From assembly GCA_031289415.1 (NCBI GenBank), contig JAITPN010000023.1, forward strand, positions 1-64,000: a stretch of 64,000 bases of DNA. The letters are read 5' to 3'. This DNA comes from Prevotellaceae bacterium. Lineage in GTDB: Bacteria; Bacteroidota; Bacteroidia; Bacteroidales; UBA932. Shown here piece after piece: positions 49,839 through 57,241 of the stretch. Below the pieces are notes generated by a model that ran no database searches, was not told where the DNA came from, and saw only the letters and a program-made list of their open reading frames with translations. The position numbers and the translations under genes were made by a program. Positions within the stretch are counted from its first letter, which is position 1, and every line of letters starts with the position of its first letter.

Positions 49839-51095
49839 ATGAAAACTTTACGTCTTATAAGCCGCATATTGATTGGGTTGGTATTTATTTTTTCCGGCTA
49901 TGTGAAAGCCATTGACCCTACAGGTTCACAACTTATTTTTACGGAATATTTCAAAGCCTTTCATCTGGGTTTTATGATTCCTGCCGCCATGCCGATAGGC
50001 ATTTTATTATCGACTGCCGAACTGACGCTCGGACTGTGTCTGCTGTTGGGTTTGCGCATGAAGCTAACGGCGTGGGCAACGGCGCTGTTCATGGGCTTTT
50101 TTACCATATTGACGTTCATCCTTGCCGTATTTAGTCCGGTAAGCGATTGCGGCTGTTTTGGCGAAGCCATAAAACTCACTAATTGGCAAACTTTTTTCAA
50201 GAACATCATTATTGATGCGTTTGTAGTGGTTGTTTTCATGCAGCGCAATGCGTACACGCGCCTCTCAACCTGCCGGAATGAATTTATAACCGCCGGCGTC
50301 TTTACGGCGTTGTCCCTGACGCTGTCCATATATTGTTACCGTCATTTGCCGCTCATTGATTTTCTGCCTTATAAAGTAGGCGTAAACATTACGCAAGCGA
50401 TGGAAATTCCTGAAGACGCCAAGAGGAGTGTATATGAAACATTGCTGGTGTACGAAAAGCAAGGCGAGGGACGGAAAACTTTTACGCTTGCCGATTATCC
50501 GCAAAACGACACGGCATGGAAATTCGTGGAATCGAAGTCGATACTGAAAGAGAAAGGCTACGAGCCGTCCATCACCGATTTTACCGTGAGCAACGCTTCA
50601 GGCGATTATATCACCGACTCGGTGTTGAACCTGCGCGGATACTTATTTATACTGACGCTGCCGCATGCCGAAGAAGCGTCATTGGCGCATGCCGCGAACA
50701 TAAACAGCCTTGCCGAGTATGCCGCTCTACACCGCCACATCCATTTCATCGCCTTGTCGGGTTCGGCGGACGACAGGGTTGCCGAATTTACGGAAAAAAC
50801 AGGCAGCCGGTATCCCATTTACTTTACCGATGAAAAACCGTTGAAAGGCATGGTACGCGCCAATCCCGGACTATTGCTGCTCTACAACGGCACGATTGTC
50901 GAAAAATGGAGTCATTACGACATCCCCAACGCCGACGAAATGGCACAAACCGTGCTGAGCGAAAATCCCGATATACTGATTGCCCGCCATCTTACTTGCA
51001 TAAAAATGGCTATCGAAATAAAAGTAGTATTGCTGTTTGTGCTGCTGATCATGCTGACGTATTGTTTTCGCAAATACGGAAAGCAAAACAAGTAA
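49839..51095 (+). CDS. DoxX/MauE-like membrane protein with C-terminal periplasmic domain (BT_3928-type)
   Basis: A 418-aa protein. Four N-terminal TM helices (about 7-25, 48-70, 75-100, 115-135) form a DoxX/MauE-like module with VFSPVSDCGCFGEAIKLTNWQTF, a Cys pair typical of redox-associated members. A soluble region (about 165-365) contains LNLRGYLFILTLPHAEEAS and a thioredoxin-like SRYPIYFTDEKPLKGMVRANPGLLLLYNG. A last TM helix (about 390-410) ends the protein. It resembles a Bacteroidales-specific conserved family. The role is unknown; a membrane redox function is inferred. Confidence 0.78.
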   Translation: MKTLRLISRILIGLVFIFSGYVKAIDPTGSQLIFTEYFKAFHLGFMIPAAMPIGILLSTAELTLGLCLLLGLRMKLTAWATALFMGFFTILTFILAVFSPVSDCGCFGEAIKLTNWQTFFKNIIIDAFVVVVFMQRNAYTRLSTCRNEFITAGVFTALSLTLSIYCYRHLPLIDFLPYKVGVNITQAMEIPEDAKRSVYETLLVYEKQGEGRKTFTLADYPQNDTAWKFVESKSILKEKGYEPSITDFTVSNASGDYITDSVLNLRGYLFILTLPHAEEASLAHAANINSLAEYAALHRHIHFIALSGSADDRVAEFTEKTGSRYPIYFTDEKPLKGMVRANPGLLLLYNGTIVEKWSHYDIPNADEMAQTVLSENPDILIARHLTCIKMAIEIKVVLLFVLLIMLTYCFRKYGKQNK

Positions 51096-51120
51096 GTAAT
51101 GAACTTCAACCGCCATTGAC

Positions 51121-52137
51121 ATGCAGATACACCGTGATTATCCGCTGAAAGCGCACCACACGTTCGGCTTCGACGTCAAAGCGCGCTACTATGCCGCACC
51201 CGACACGCCCGAAGCGTTGCATGCGCTGCTCGCCGACCCGCTGTACCGCAAGTTGCCGAAACTTATCATCGGCGGAGGAAGCAACCTGTTGTTCCGCGCC
51301 GACTACGAAGGGTTGGTCATTCAACCGCGCTTCCATGCCATTGACATAGTTGACGAAGATGACGACTCGGTTACACTGTGCGCCGACGCCGGCGTAGTAT
51401 GGGACGAATTTGTGGATTATTGCGTGCAGCACGGTTGGGGCGGTGTTGAAAACCTTTCGGGGATTCCCGGCACGGCAGGAGCTGCTCCCGTGCAGAATAT
51501 CGGCGCATACGGCGTAGAAGTAAAAGACGTAATCTACGGCGTAGAAGCATTGCGGATAGACAGTCTGCAACCGGTTTTCTTTACGCGCGAAGCCTGTATG
51601 TTCGGCTACCGCGACAGTATTTTTAAACATACGGCGTGGAAAAACAATATCGTGATTACCCGCGCAACGTTCAAATTATGGAAAAATTCGCAGCCGGTTA
51701 CGCACTATGGCGCACTTTCCGCCGCGTTGCACGACTGCCCTACCCCAACCCTTGCGCAGGTGAGGCAGGCGGTGCTTGCCGTCCGCCGGCAAAAACTTCC
51801 CGACCCGGCAGTTGCAGGCAATGCAGGCAGTTTCTTTAAAAACCCTGCCGTGCCGTGCGCGAAAGCCCATGCCCTTGCGGCTGCCTACCCCGCCCTCACC
51901 CTTTATCCGGCGAACGGCGAAGAGGTGAAGGTGCCTGCCGCATGGCTCATCGAACAGTGCGGATGGAAAGGCAAGCGCGTGGGGCAAGTAGGCGTACACG
52001 CCCCGCAGCCTTTGGTGTTGGTCAATTACGGCGGCGGCACAGGCAACGACGTCATGCAACTTGCCGCCGATATTCAACAATCGGTAGCTGCCAAATTCGG
52101 TATTGCACTGGAAATGGAAGCGAACGTCGTCAATTAA
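51121..52137 (+). CDS. murB: UDP-N-acetylenolpyruvoylglucosamine reductase
   Basis: A 338-aa FAD enzyme of peptidoglycan precursor synthesis, type I. HHTFGFDVKARYYAAP, the FAD motif IIGGGSNLLFRADYEGLVI, GVENLSGIPGTAGAAPVQNIGAYGVEV, GYRDSIFK and the catalytic Ser in NAGSFFKNP appear in order. The gene starts 25 nt after the preceding stop and converges on the oxidoreductase gene. Confidence 0.97.
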   Translation: MQIHRDYPLKAHHTFGFDVKARYYAAPDTPEALHALLADPLYRKLPKLIIGGGSNLLFRADYEGLVIQPRFHAIDIVDEDDDSVTLCADAGVVWDEFVDYCVQHGWGGVENLSGIPGTAGAAPVQNIGAYGVEVKDVIYGVEALRIDSLQPVFFTREACMFGYRDSIFKHTAWKNNIVITRATFKLWKNSQPVTHYGALSAALHDCPTPTLAQVRQAVLAVRRQKLPDPAVAGNAGSFFKNPAVPCAKAHALAAAYPALTLYPANGEEVKVPAAWLIEQCGWKGKRVGQVGVHAPQPLVLVNYGGGTGNDVMQLAADIQQSVAAKFGIALEMEANVVN

Positions 52138-52153
52138 ACAAAACCCTGCGCGT

Positions 52154-53461
52154 TTATCCTTGCGGAAACGTCCACGGCGCGCGGTAAACCGGCGTAATAA
52201 ACTTGTCGGCAGCCGAAATGTTGAACTTCTTGGCATGGTCGTCGTACACCAAAGCCGCGCCGCCCAGCCTTGCCCCGATATTTCCTATGTGGGCGTATTT
52301 TGCACACAGTGCGCCGTTTTCTATCGTACATGCCGTATTCGGGTTATGGGTTTTGACACATTCCAGAAAATTGGCTACATGGTTTTTGTGCGCCTTTTCG
52401 TTGGCGGTTACTTTGATTACCGATATTCTTTCGCCTTCGGGAAACACTTCCCAGTCGGCACGGTCGGCGACCAAAGTACCGTTCGTGCCGCGGAAAAGGA
52501 CGCCGTAATTTTTCCCGAACAACGTGCCTGCCGGATTATTTTCCCAAGTCATGATAAAATCCTTAAACCGGTAAGTTACCGCCATCGTGTCGAACGTTTC
52601 GTGCGCACCGTTCGGATAGGCATAATTGCTGCCGGTAGCCTGCACTTGCAGCGGCATTCCGGTTACGTTCATAGCCCACAAACCCATATCCATCAAATGT
52701 ACGCCCCAGTCGGTAATCAGCCCGCCGCCGTAGTTCCAGTGCATCCGCCAAAGCCAGTGGTAGCATTGTGGATTGAACGCCCGCTTCGGCGCAGGACCAA
52801 GCCAGCTGTCGAAATCGACGCCGTCGGGCACGGCGGCGTCGGGAACAGGAGGAGGCAGCACCGCATAATCGAAGTTTGCCCACACATGGACGCGGCTCAC
52901 CGTACCCAACTTTCCGGAACGGACGTACTCCACCATATCTTGCCAATGGTTGCCGCTGCGCTGGTGCTGCCCTACCTGTACGATGCGGTTGTACCGCTTG
53001 GCGGCAGCTACCATGGCGTCGCACTCGGCGATACTGTTGGCGGCGGGTTTTTCTACATACACGTCTTTGCCGGCGCGGCACGCATCCGCCATTTGCAGGC
53101 AATGCCAATGGTCGGGCGTACCGATAATCACGACGTCAACGTCTTTCCGGTCGAGCACGCTCCGGTAATCGCCGTACGTGTCGGCTTTCATATCGTACTT
53201 CTCCTCAAGCTCTGCGGCGCGGGAGCGGAGCACGTTGCTGTCTACGTCGCATAGGGCAAGGCAGCGCACGTCTTTGTGCAGCAAAAAATCGCGAAGATTG
53301 CTCCACCCCATGCTGTTGCAGCCTATCAACGCTACGCCTACCGTATCGTTGGCGGCGGCGCGGCTACCGCCGGCGGTGCGCGGGGCTGCAAACGAGGCAG
53401 GCACTGCCATACCGGCGGCAAGCAGGGACGAAGTCTTGATAAAAGTTCTTCTATCAATCAT
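52154..53461 (-). CDS. Gfo/Idh/MocA-family oxidoreductase with Tat-like signal
   Basis: A 435-aa protein. The N-terminus MIDRRTFIKTSSLLAAGMAVPASFAAP has an RRTF twin-arginine motif, so it is probably exported folded with its cofactor. The Rossmann start is VGVALIGCNSMGW, followed by the EKP motif (YVEKPAANSIAECDAM) and GGGLITDWGVHLMDMGLW with the catalytic Asp/His pair. The DUF1080 gene is directly upstream (14 nt). Such pairs are linked to C3-oxidation and cleavage of keto-glycosides, with this enzyme as the 3-dehydrogenase. The glycoside substrate is unknown. Confidence 0.9.
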   Translation of the reverse strand: MIDRRTFIKTSSLLAAGMAVPASFAAPRTAGGSRAAANDTVGVALIGCNSMGWSNLRDFLLHKDVRCLALCDVDSNVLRSRAAELEEKYDMKADTYGDYRSVLDRKDVDVVIIGTPDHWHCLQMADACRAGKDVYVEKPAANSIAECDAMVAAAKRYNRIVQVGQHQRSGNHWQDMVEYVRSGKLGTVSRVHVWANFDYAVLPPPVPDAAVPDGVDFDSWLGPAPKRAFNPQCYHWLWRMHWNYGGGLITDWGVHLMDMGLWAMNVTGMPLQVQATGSNYAYPNGAHETFDTMAVTYRFKDFIMTWENNPAGTLFGKNYGVLFRGTNGTLVADRADWEVFPEGERISVIKVTANEKAHKNHVANFLECVKTHNPNTACTIENGALCAKYAHIGNIGARLGGAALVYDDHAKKFNISAADKFITPVYRAPWTFPQG

Positions 53462-53475
53462 AACGGTATGTATTT

Positions 53476-54207
53476 TTACAGATTTCTAATCCAGATGTTG
53501 CGGAAAACAACCGCCGTGCCGTGGTCTTGCAGCATCAGCGGCATGCGTCCGTGCGCTTTGTAGTCGGGCAACCCGATGTATTCCGTACCGCCTTGCAAGA
53601 CGTAATTGTTTTGCACCACAACGCCGTTGAGCACTACCGTAATCATAGCCGGTTCTTCGAGCTTGCCGCCTGTGCCGAACTTGGGGGCTTTCCAATACAC
53701 GTCGTACACCTGCCACGCGCCGTTTCGGGTGTAGGCGTTAGCCAGCGGTGCGCTTTGTTTGTAGATGCTGCCCACCATGCCGTTGACGTACGTCGGGTTA
53801 TCGTCGGCATCCAACACTTGCAGCTCGTAGATGCTTTGCAGGAACACGCCGCTGTTGCCGCGCATCTGCCCGCTGTATTCGCCGGGCTTCGGCGATTTAA
53901 ACTCGATGTGCAGTTGGCAATCGCCGAAATACTCTTTTGTCCTGATTTCGCCTGTGCCGGGCACCACCGTCATTTCGCCTTTCTCCACCGTCCATTTCGG
54001 CTCTTCGCCTTTGAGGGTTTCCCATTTCGACAAATCTTTGCCGTCAAAGAGAACGACCGCATCCGAAGGCGGCTGTCCGGGCGCAGCGGCAGGCTTCACC
54101 ACCGGCGGAACAGGAGCGTACCACTCCGTATTTTTCGGCGTCCATTGCGCCGATAAACTGTTGATTGCAAATAAACCAATCACTGATAAAAAAATTTGTT
54201 TGTGCAT
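53476..54207 (-). CDS. DUF1080 (3-keto-disaccharide hydrolase/lyase-like) secreted protein
   Basis: A 243-aa protein with signal peptide MHKQIFLSVIGLFAINSLSAQ. A concanavalin-like jelly roll spans about 48-243: VVLFDGKDLSKWETL, WTVEKGEMTVVPGTGEIRTKEYFGDCQLHIEFKSP, RGNSGVFLQSIYELQVLD, WQVYDVYWKAPKF, and a final VVFRNIWIRNL. The family (PF06439) acts on 3-keto-glycosides made by Gfo/Idh/MocA partners, one of which follows in the operon. It is probably periplasmic. Confidence 0.9.
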   Translation of the reverse strand: MHKQIFLSVIGLFAINSLSAQWTPKNTEWYAPVPPVVKPAAAPGQPPSDAVVLFDGKDLSKWETLKGEEPKWTVEKGEMTVVPGTGEIRTKEYFGDCQLHIEFKSPKPGEYSGQMRGNSGVFLQSIYELQVLDADDNPTYVNGMVGSIYKQSAPLANAYTRNGAWQVYDVYWKAPKFGTGGKLEEPAMITVVLNGVVVQNNYVLQGGTEYIGLPDYKAHGRMPLMLQDHGTAVVFRNIWIRNL

Positions 54208-54248
54208 GTTTATATCGTTTAAAATGTTTAAAAAAAGTTATTCATTGG

Positions 54249-54256
54249 CAAAGGTA
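54249..54256 (-). promoter_or_regulatory. -7 element for the DUF1080 / oxidoreductase pair
   Basis: Reverse strand TACCTTTG, 42 nt before the ATG at 54207. It is divergent from the cassette B promoter, about 25 bp away. Confidence 0.6.
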
Positions 54257-54278
54257 CGAAAAAAATGGAGAAAAAAAA

Positions 54279-54309
54279 GTTGCGCGGAACAAAAAAATCA
54301 CTACCTTTG
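54279..54309 (+). promoter_or_regulatory. Promoter of leader cassette B
   Basis: -33 GTTG (54279-54282), 19-bp spacer, -7 TACCTTTG (54302-54309). Same spacing as cassette A. Transcription would start about 54314 and run through leader ORF B, the C-tract and the 21-bp array into the lipoprotein gene. Confidence 0.78.
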
Positions 54310-54347
54310 TGCCAATAACCGTTATTTAATAATATTTATTTAACAAA

Positions 54348-54476
54348 ATGAACATTGTAGCCGTATATCCTTTGCAACCCGTGAGCAAGCCCTCAGCAGC
54401 CCGCGCCCGCCGCGCCGTTTCCGCTCGCGCCCTGCCGTTCCCAATGGATAATAAGGTTACCCCCCCCCAACTGTAA
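54348..54476 (+). CDS. Leader ORF B carrying a 9-C tract, candidate phase-variable
   Basis: A 42-codon ORF from ATG 54348: MNIVAVYPLQPVSKPSAARA..., rich in Ala, Arg and Pro, then ACC CCC CCC CAA CTG and stop at 54474-54476. With 10 C the frame continues as PTVNQTVTKIRLL..ARTAHIYIKVS and stops at 54613, before the array. With 8 C (or 11) it stays open through the TA-run and the 21-bp array to a TGA at 54748-54750, one base before the ATG at 54752. The segment after the C-run resembles that of leader A (NQxVT; AAATCAG..AGTTACG). Likely a regulatory ORF. Confidence 0.5.
   Translation: MNIVAVYPLQPVSKPSAARARRAVSARALPFPMDNKVTPPQL
54460..54468. repeat. Homopolymer C(9) tract
   Basis: Nine consecutive C inside leader ORF B, with TATATATATA at about 54543-54554 downstream. 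Both can slip during replication. Confidence 0.9.
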
Positions 54477-54646
54477 ATCAGACAGTTACGAAAATTCGCC
54501 TTCTTGGTGCGCTTCAGTGTCCCTGCTTCGCCCGCACGGCGCATATATATATAAAGGTATCATCTCCTCCCGCGGATGTGAACTCCGCCGGAACGAAAAC
54601 GGAGGGAGCATGACGGCTTTTAGAATATCCATAAGATTTACTGAAC

Positions 54647-54709
54647 CGTTCCCTTGCGCTACGGAATCATTCCCTTGCGCTAAAGAGCCGTTCCGAGCGC
54701 AACAAAACA
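54647..54709. repeat. 21-bp tandem array B (three units)
   Basis: Units begin CGTTCCCTTGCGCTACGGAA, CATTCCCTTGCGCTAAAGAG and CGTTCCGAGCGCAACAAAAC, each 21 bp long. TTCC/GGAA and TTGCGCT/AGCGCAA give inverted symmetry within or between units. In the read-through frame they encode the heptads EPFPCAT, ESFPCAK, EPFRAQQ. Confidence 0.75.
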
Positions 54710-54751
54710 GTTCAACACCTCAACGATTAAACATTTTTAAAACATTTTGAT

Positions 54752-57079
54752 ATGAAACTAAGACATTTTATGATTTGCGCAGCGAGCCTCACAGCAGGCT
54801 TGGCGCTGGTTTCCGCCTGCGGCGGAGATGATCCGGTAGAACCGGCGAAACTTAACGTATCGCCCGCTACCATTACAGCTACCGCCGATGGCGGGGCTTC
54901 AACGATTACGGTGGACGCTAATAGAACGTGGACAGCCGTAAGCGACGATACCGAAATTGCGGAAGTAACGGGCAAAACGGACAATTCGTTCGTGATTGAC
55001 GTAGCGCAGAACACAAGCGAGACTGAGCGTACGACGACCGTAACCGTGTCGGGCGGCGATTTGTCGAAAACCGTAACCGTAACGCAAGCGGGAAAAGGGG
55101 TGAACGAAGTACTGCTGAAAGTAACGCCCGCTTCGGCTGACGTAGCGGCGGCAGGCGGCACGTCGTCGTTTACCATAGAGTCCAACGGCGCATGGGCGGT
55201 TACGAGCAATCAGACGTGGGCTACAGTATCGCCCGCAAGCGGTTCGGACAACGGCACGATTACCGTAACGTCCGAAGTTAATGAAGGTGCAGCCCGCACG
55301 GCAACCATTGCCGTAAAGGCAGGCGACAAGACGGTAAACGTAACCGTGAAACAAGCAAGCGGCGCAGGATGTCCTACTATTAGTGATTTGACATGGGTAG
55401 AAGTTACGACTTTCCCGCTTGTTAACACCGGCAAGTACATTGACAAGGCACAAGTTCTTCCGTGCGAATCGGCATTGACTCTATTCGGACGTACCGATGC
55501 TATTCCTTATAAATTTACGCTTACGGAAGCCGGTACGCTTTCTATTGAGGAAAGGAACACCAAATGCGGCGTGTATATATATGCCGACCTTGCCAAAGTA
55601 GGTAATATGTCGAATACGCCGGATCACGGCTTGGTAAATCATGGCGACAATGGCGCATGGAATCCTCCGATTAGCGCATGCACGGTAACGCCCGGTACTT
55701 ATTATGTGCTGGTTTTCTACCGCCGCGACAGTGATGGCGACGGCGATGCCTACCAACTTGACCTTGAAGTAACGTTTACGCCGGACAACACCGATCCGAC
55801 AGAGCCAACGGAAGTAACCATTAACGGCGTTACGTGGTCAACCCGCAACGTAGGCGAACCCGGTCAATTTGTGGCTACCATGAATGATTTGGGCAAATTG
55901 TATAAGTTTAACAGCAAAGTGCCATGGGATATTCCTACAAGTGCAAGCGCATCAGCTCCTGCAGGTTGGGATAATACGCAATCGGCAGGTACGAACAACT
56001 GGCTAAGAGCCAACGACCCCTGCCCCGCAGGATGGCATGTACCCGATATGGCGGATTATGAAACCAGTTTCAGCGGCAACGGCTTTGGCGGCGCAGTATG
56101 GCTTGACGGCACCGCAAAGGACGCTACCGTACCGGGCGGATTAGTCGGCAAAACCAACGGCAACGGTTGTATTTGGTGCGACTTGACTACCGAAGCATCG
56201 AGCGCAACGTCTATTTATGCCAACAATGTAGTATTCTTCCCCTATGTACCGCAATGGGCAGTAAATGGTACGGTAAAAGACTATTACGAAAAAAATACTC
56301 GTTACTGGACAGCGACGGCGGCAGGAGGTTATGATAATCTGTCGGCGTACCGGTGGTTTATATTTGATAATATGATTGATCATGGTAACGATGCCAATGA
56401 TAGCGAACAGGTGAAAAACAAAGGCAATGCTTACCCTGTACGTTGCGTGAAAGGCGAAGGTACGCCCGACCCTGCAGACCCGACTTTGCAAGACTTCGTT
56501 GTGCCGGGCGATGCCGCAGTAGGACAAACATGGGATTTGAAAGACACACGCGACGAACAGATTTATCCTGTGGTAAAAATGGCTGACGGTAAAGTTTGGC
56601 TGGCGAAAAACTTAAATTTCACCCAAGGACTCACGGAAACCAGCGATTATCTTTGTCAAGATGGTCATTGCGACCGTTGGGGCGTGCATTACGGATGGAG
56701 CGCGGCACAAACTGTCTGCCCCACAGGATGGCATGTACCTACAAGACCGGAAGCGGATGCTCTTAGTGGCGCTCTTAGTGCAAAATACGGTGACGGATCA
56801 AATGTAATAGCGGCTTTGGCTTTACCCAATGACCCCGAAGCGGGATTTGATTATTGGAGTACAGGCGATGGAGGGATTGCAACTTACAACAACGATACCA
56901 AATTCAATGGTATCGGCAGTGGCAGTATGTACGGTCCCAACGCGCCCGACCACTTTCCGAGATTATCGCGTAGTTGGGTAAATCAAGGAAAATTCGAATT
57001 CGGTTTTGGCGGCGGACATTGGGCTGTAGAAGGTTTTAGCCCAGACGAATATTTTACTGTCCGTTGTATTAAAGACTAA
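54752..57079 (+). CDS. Large lipoprotein: two BACON, PPC-like and two 'major paralogous' (FISUMP) domains
   Basis: A 775-aa protein with lipobox VSAC (Cys23). BACON 1 (about 32-112: LNVSPATITATADGGASTITVDANRTWTAV), BACON 2 (about 120-205: WAVTSNQTWATVSPASGSDNGTITVTS), then a pre-peptidase C-like beta domain (about 210-350). FISUMP 1 (about 355-572) has WSTRNVGEPGQF, NDPCPAGWHVPDMADY and AYPVRCVKG. FISUMP 2 (about 590-775) has WLAKNLNF, CPTGWHVPTRPEAD and FTVRCIKD. The domains fit a surface protein. It is downstream of poly-C leader cassette B, and its ATG lies one base after the read-through frame's stop, which allows coupling. Its N-terminus matches the repeat lipoprotein at 7936. Confidence 0.9.
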   Translation: MKLRHFMICAASLTAGLALVSACGGDDPVEPAKLNVSPATITATADGGASTITVDANRTWTAVSDDTEIAEVTGKTDNSFVIDVAQNTSETERTTTVTVSGGDLSKTVTVTQAGKGVNEVLLKVTPASADVAAAGGTSSFTIESNGAWAVTSNQTWATVSPASGSDNGTITVTSEVNEGAARTATIAVKAGDKTVNVTVKQASGAGCPTISDLTWVEVTTFPLVNTGKYIDKAQVLPCESALTLFGRTDAIPYKFTLTEAGTLSIEERNTKCGVYIYADLAKVGNMSNTPDHGLVNHGDNGAWNPPISACTVTPGTYYVLVFYRRDSDGDGDAYQLDLEVTFTPDNTDPTEPTEVTINGVTWSTRNVGEPGQFVATMNDLGKLYKFNSKVPWDIPTSASASAPAGWDNTQSAGTNNWLRANDPCPAGWHVPDMADYETSFSGNGFGGAVWLDGTAKDATVPGGLVGKTNGNGCIWCDLTTEASSATSIYANNVVFFPYVPQWAVNGTVKDYYEKNTRYWTATAAGGYDNLSAYRWFIFDNMIDHGNDANDSEQVKNKGNAYPVRCVKGEGTPDPADPTLQDFVVPGDAAVGQTWDLKDTRDEQIYPVVKMADGKVWLAKNLNFTQGLTETSDYLCQDGHCDRWGVHYGWSAAQTVCPTGWHVPTRPEADALSGALSAKYGDGSNVIAALALPNDPEAGFDYWSTGDGGIATYNNDTKFNGIGSGSMYGPNAPDHFPRLSRSWVNQGKFEFGFGGGHWAVEGFSPDEYFTVRCIKD

Positions 57080-57110
57080 ACATCATACACTTTTTACTTA
57101 AATATGGAAG

Positions 57111-57136
57111 GAGGCGCGCAAGCGCCTCTTTTTTTT
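57111..57136 (+). terminator. Terminator of the large lipoprotein
   Basis: Hairpin GAGGCGC-GCAA-GCGCCTC followed by eight T. The stem is identical to that of the terminator at 7884-7901. Confidence 0.9.
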
Positions 57137-57140
57137 AAAT

Positions 57141-57191
57141 ACGAAAAGTGTTTTATCGTCGTATTTCGCGCTTTACACATCACGCATCACT
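57141..57191. repeat. Dispersed heptamer element
   Basis: GAAAAGTG, a centre with ATCGTCGTATTTCG, then CGCTTTACACATCACGCATC. The GTCGT/CGAAA centre matches the copies at 23569 and 8452. Confidence 0.65.
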
Positions 57192-57210
57192 ATATTTCCC
57201 ATTTTTTCCC

Positions 57211-57218
57211 TACCTTTG
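57211..57218 (+). promoter_or_regulatory. -7 element for the tricorn-like protease
   Basis: TACCTTTG, 23 nt before the ATG at 57242. Confidence 0.6.
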
Positions 57219-57241
57219 TCCCCTTATAAAGATAAATTCTC

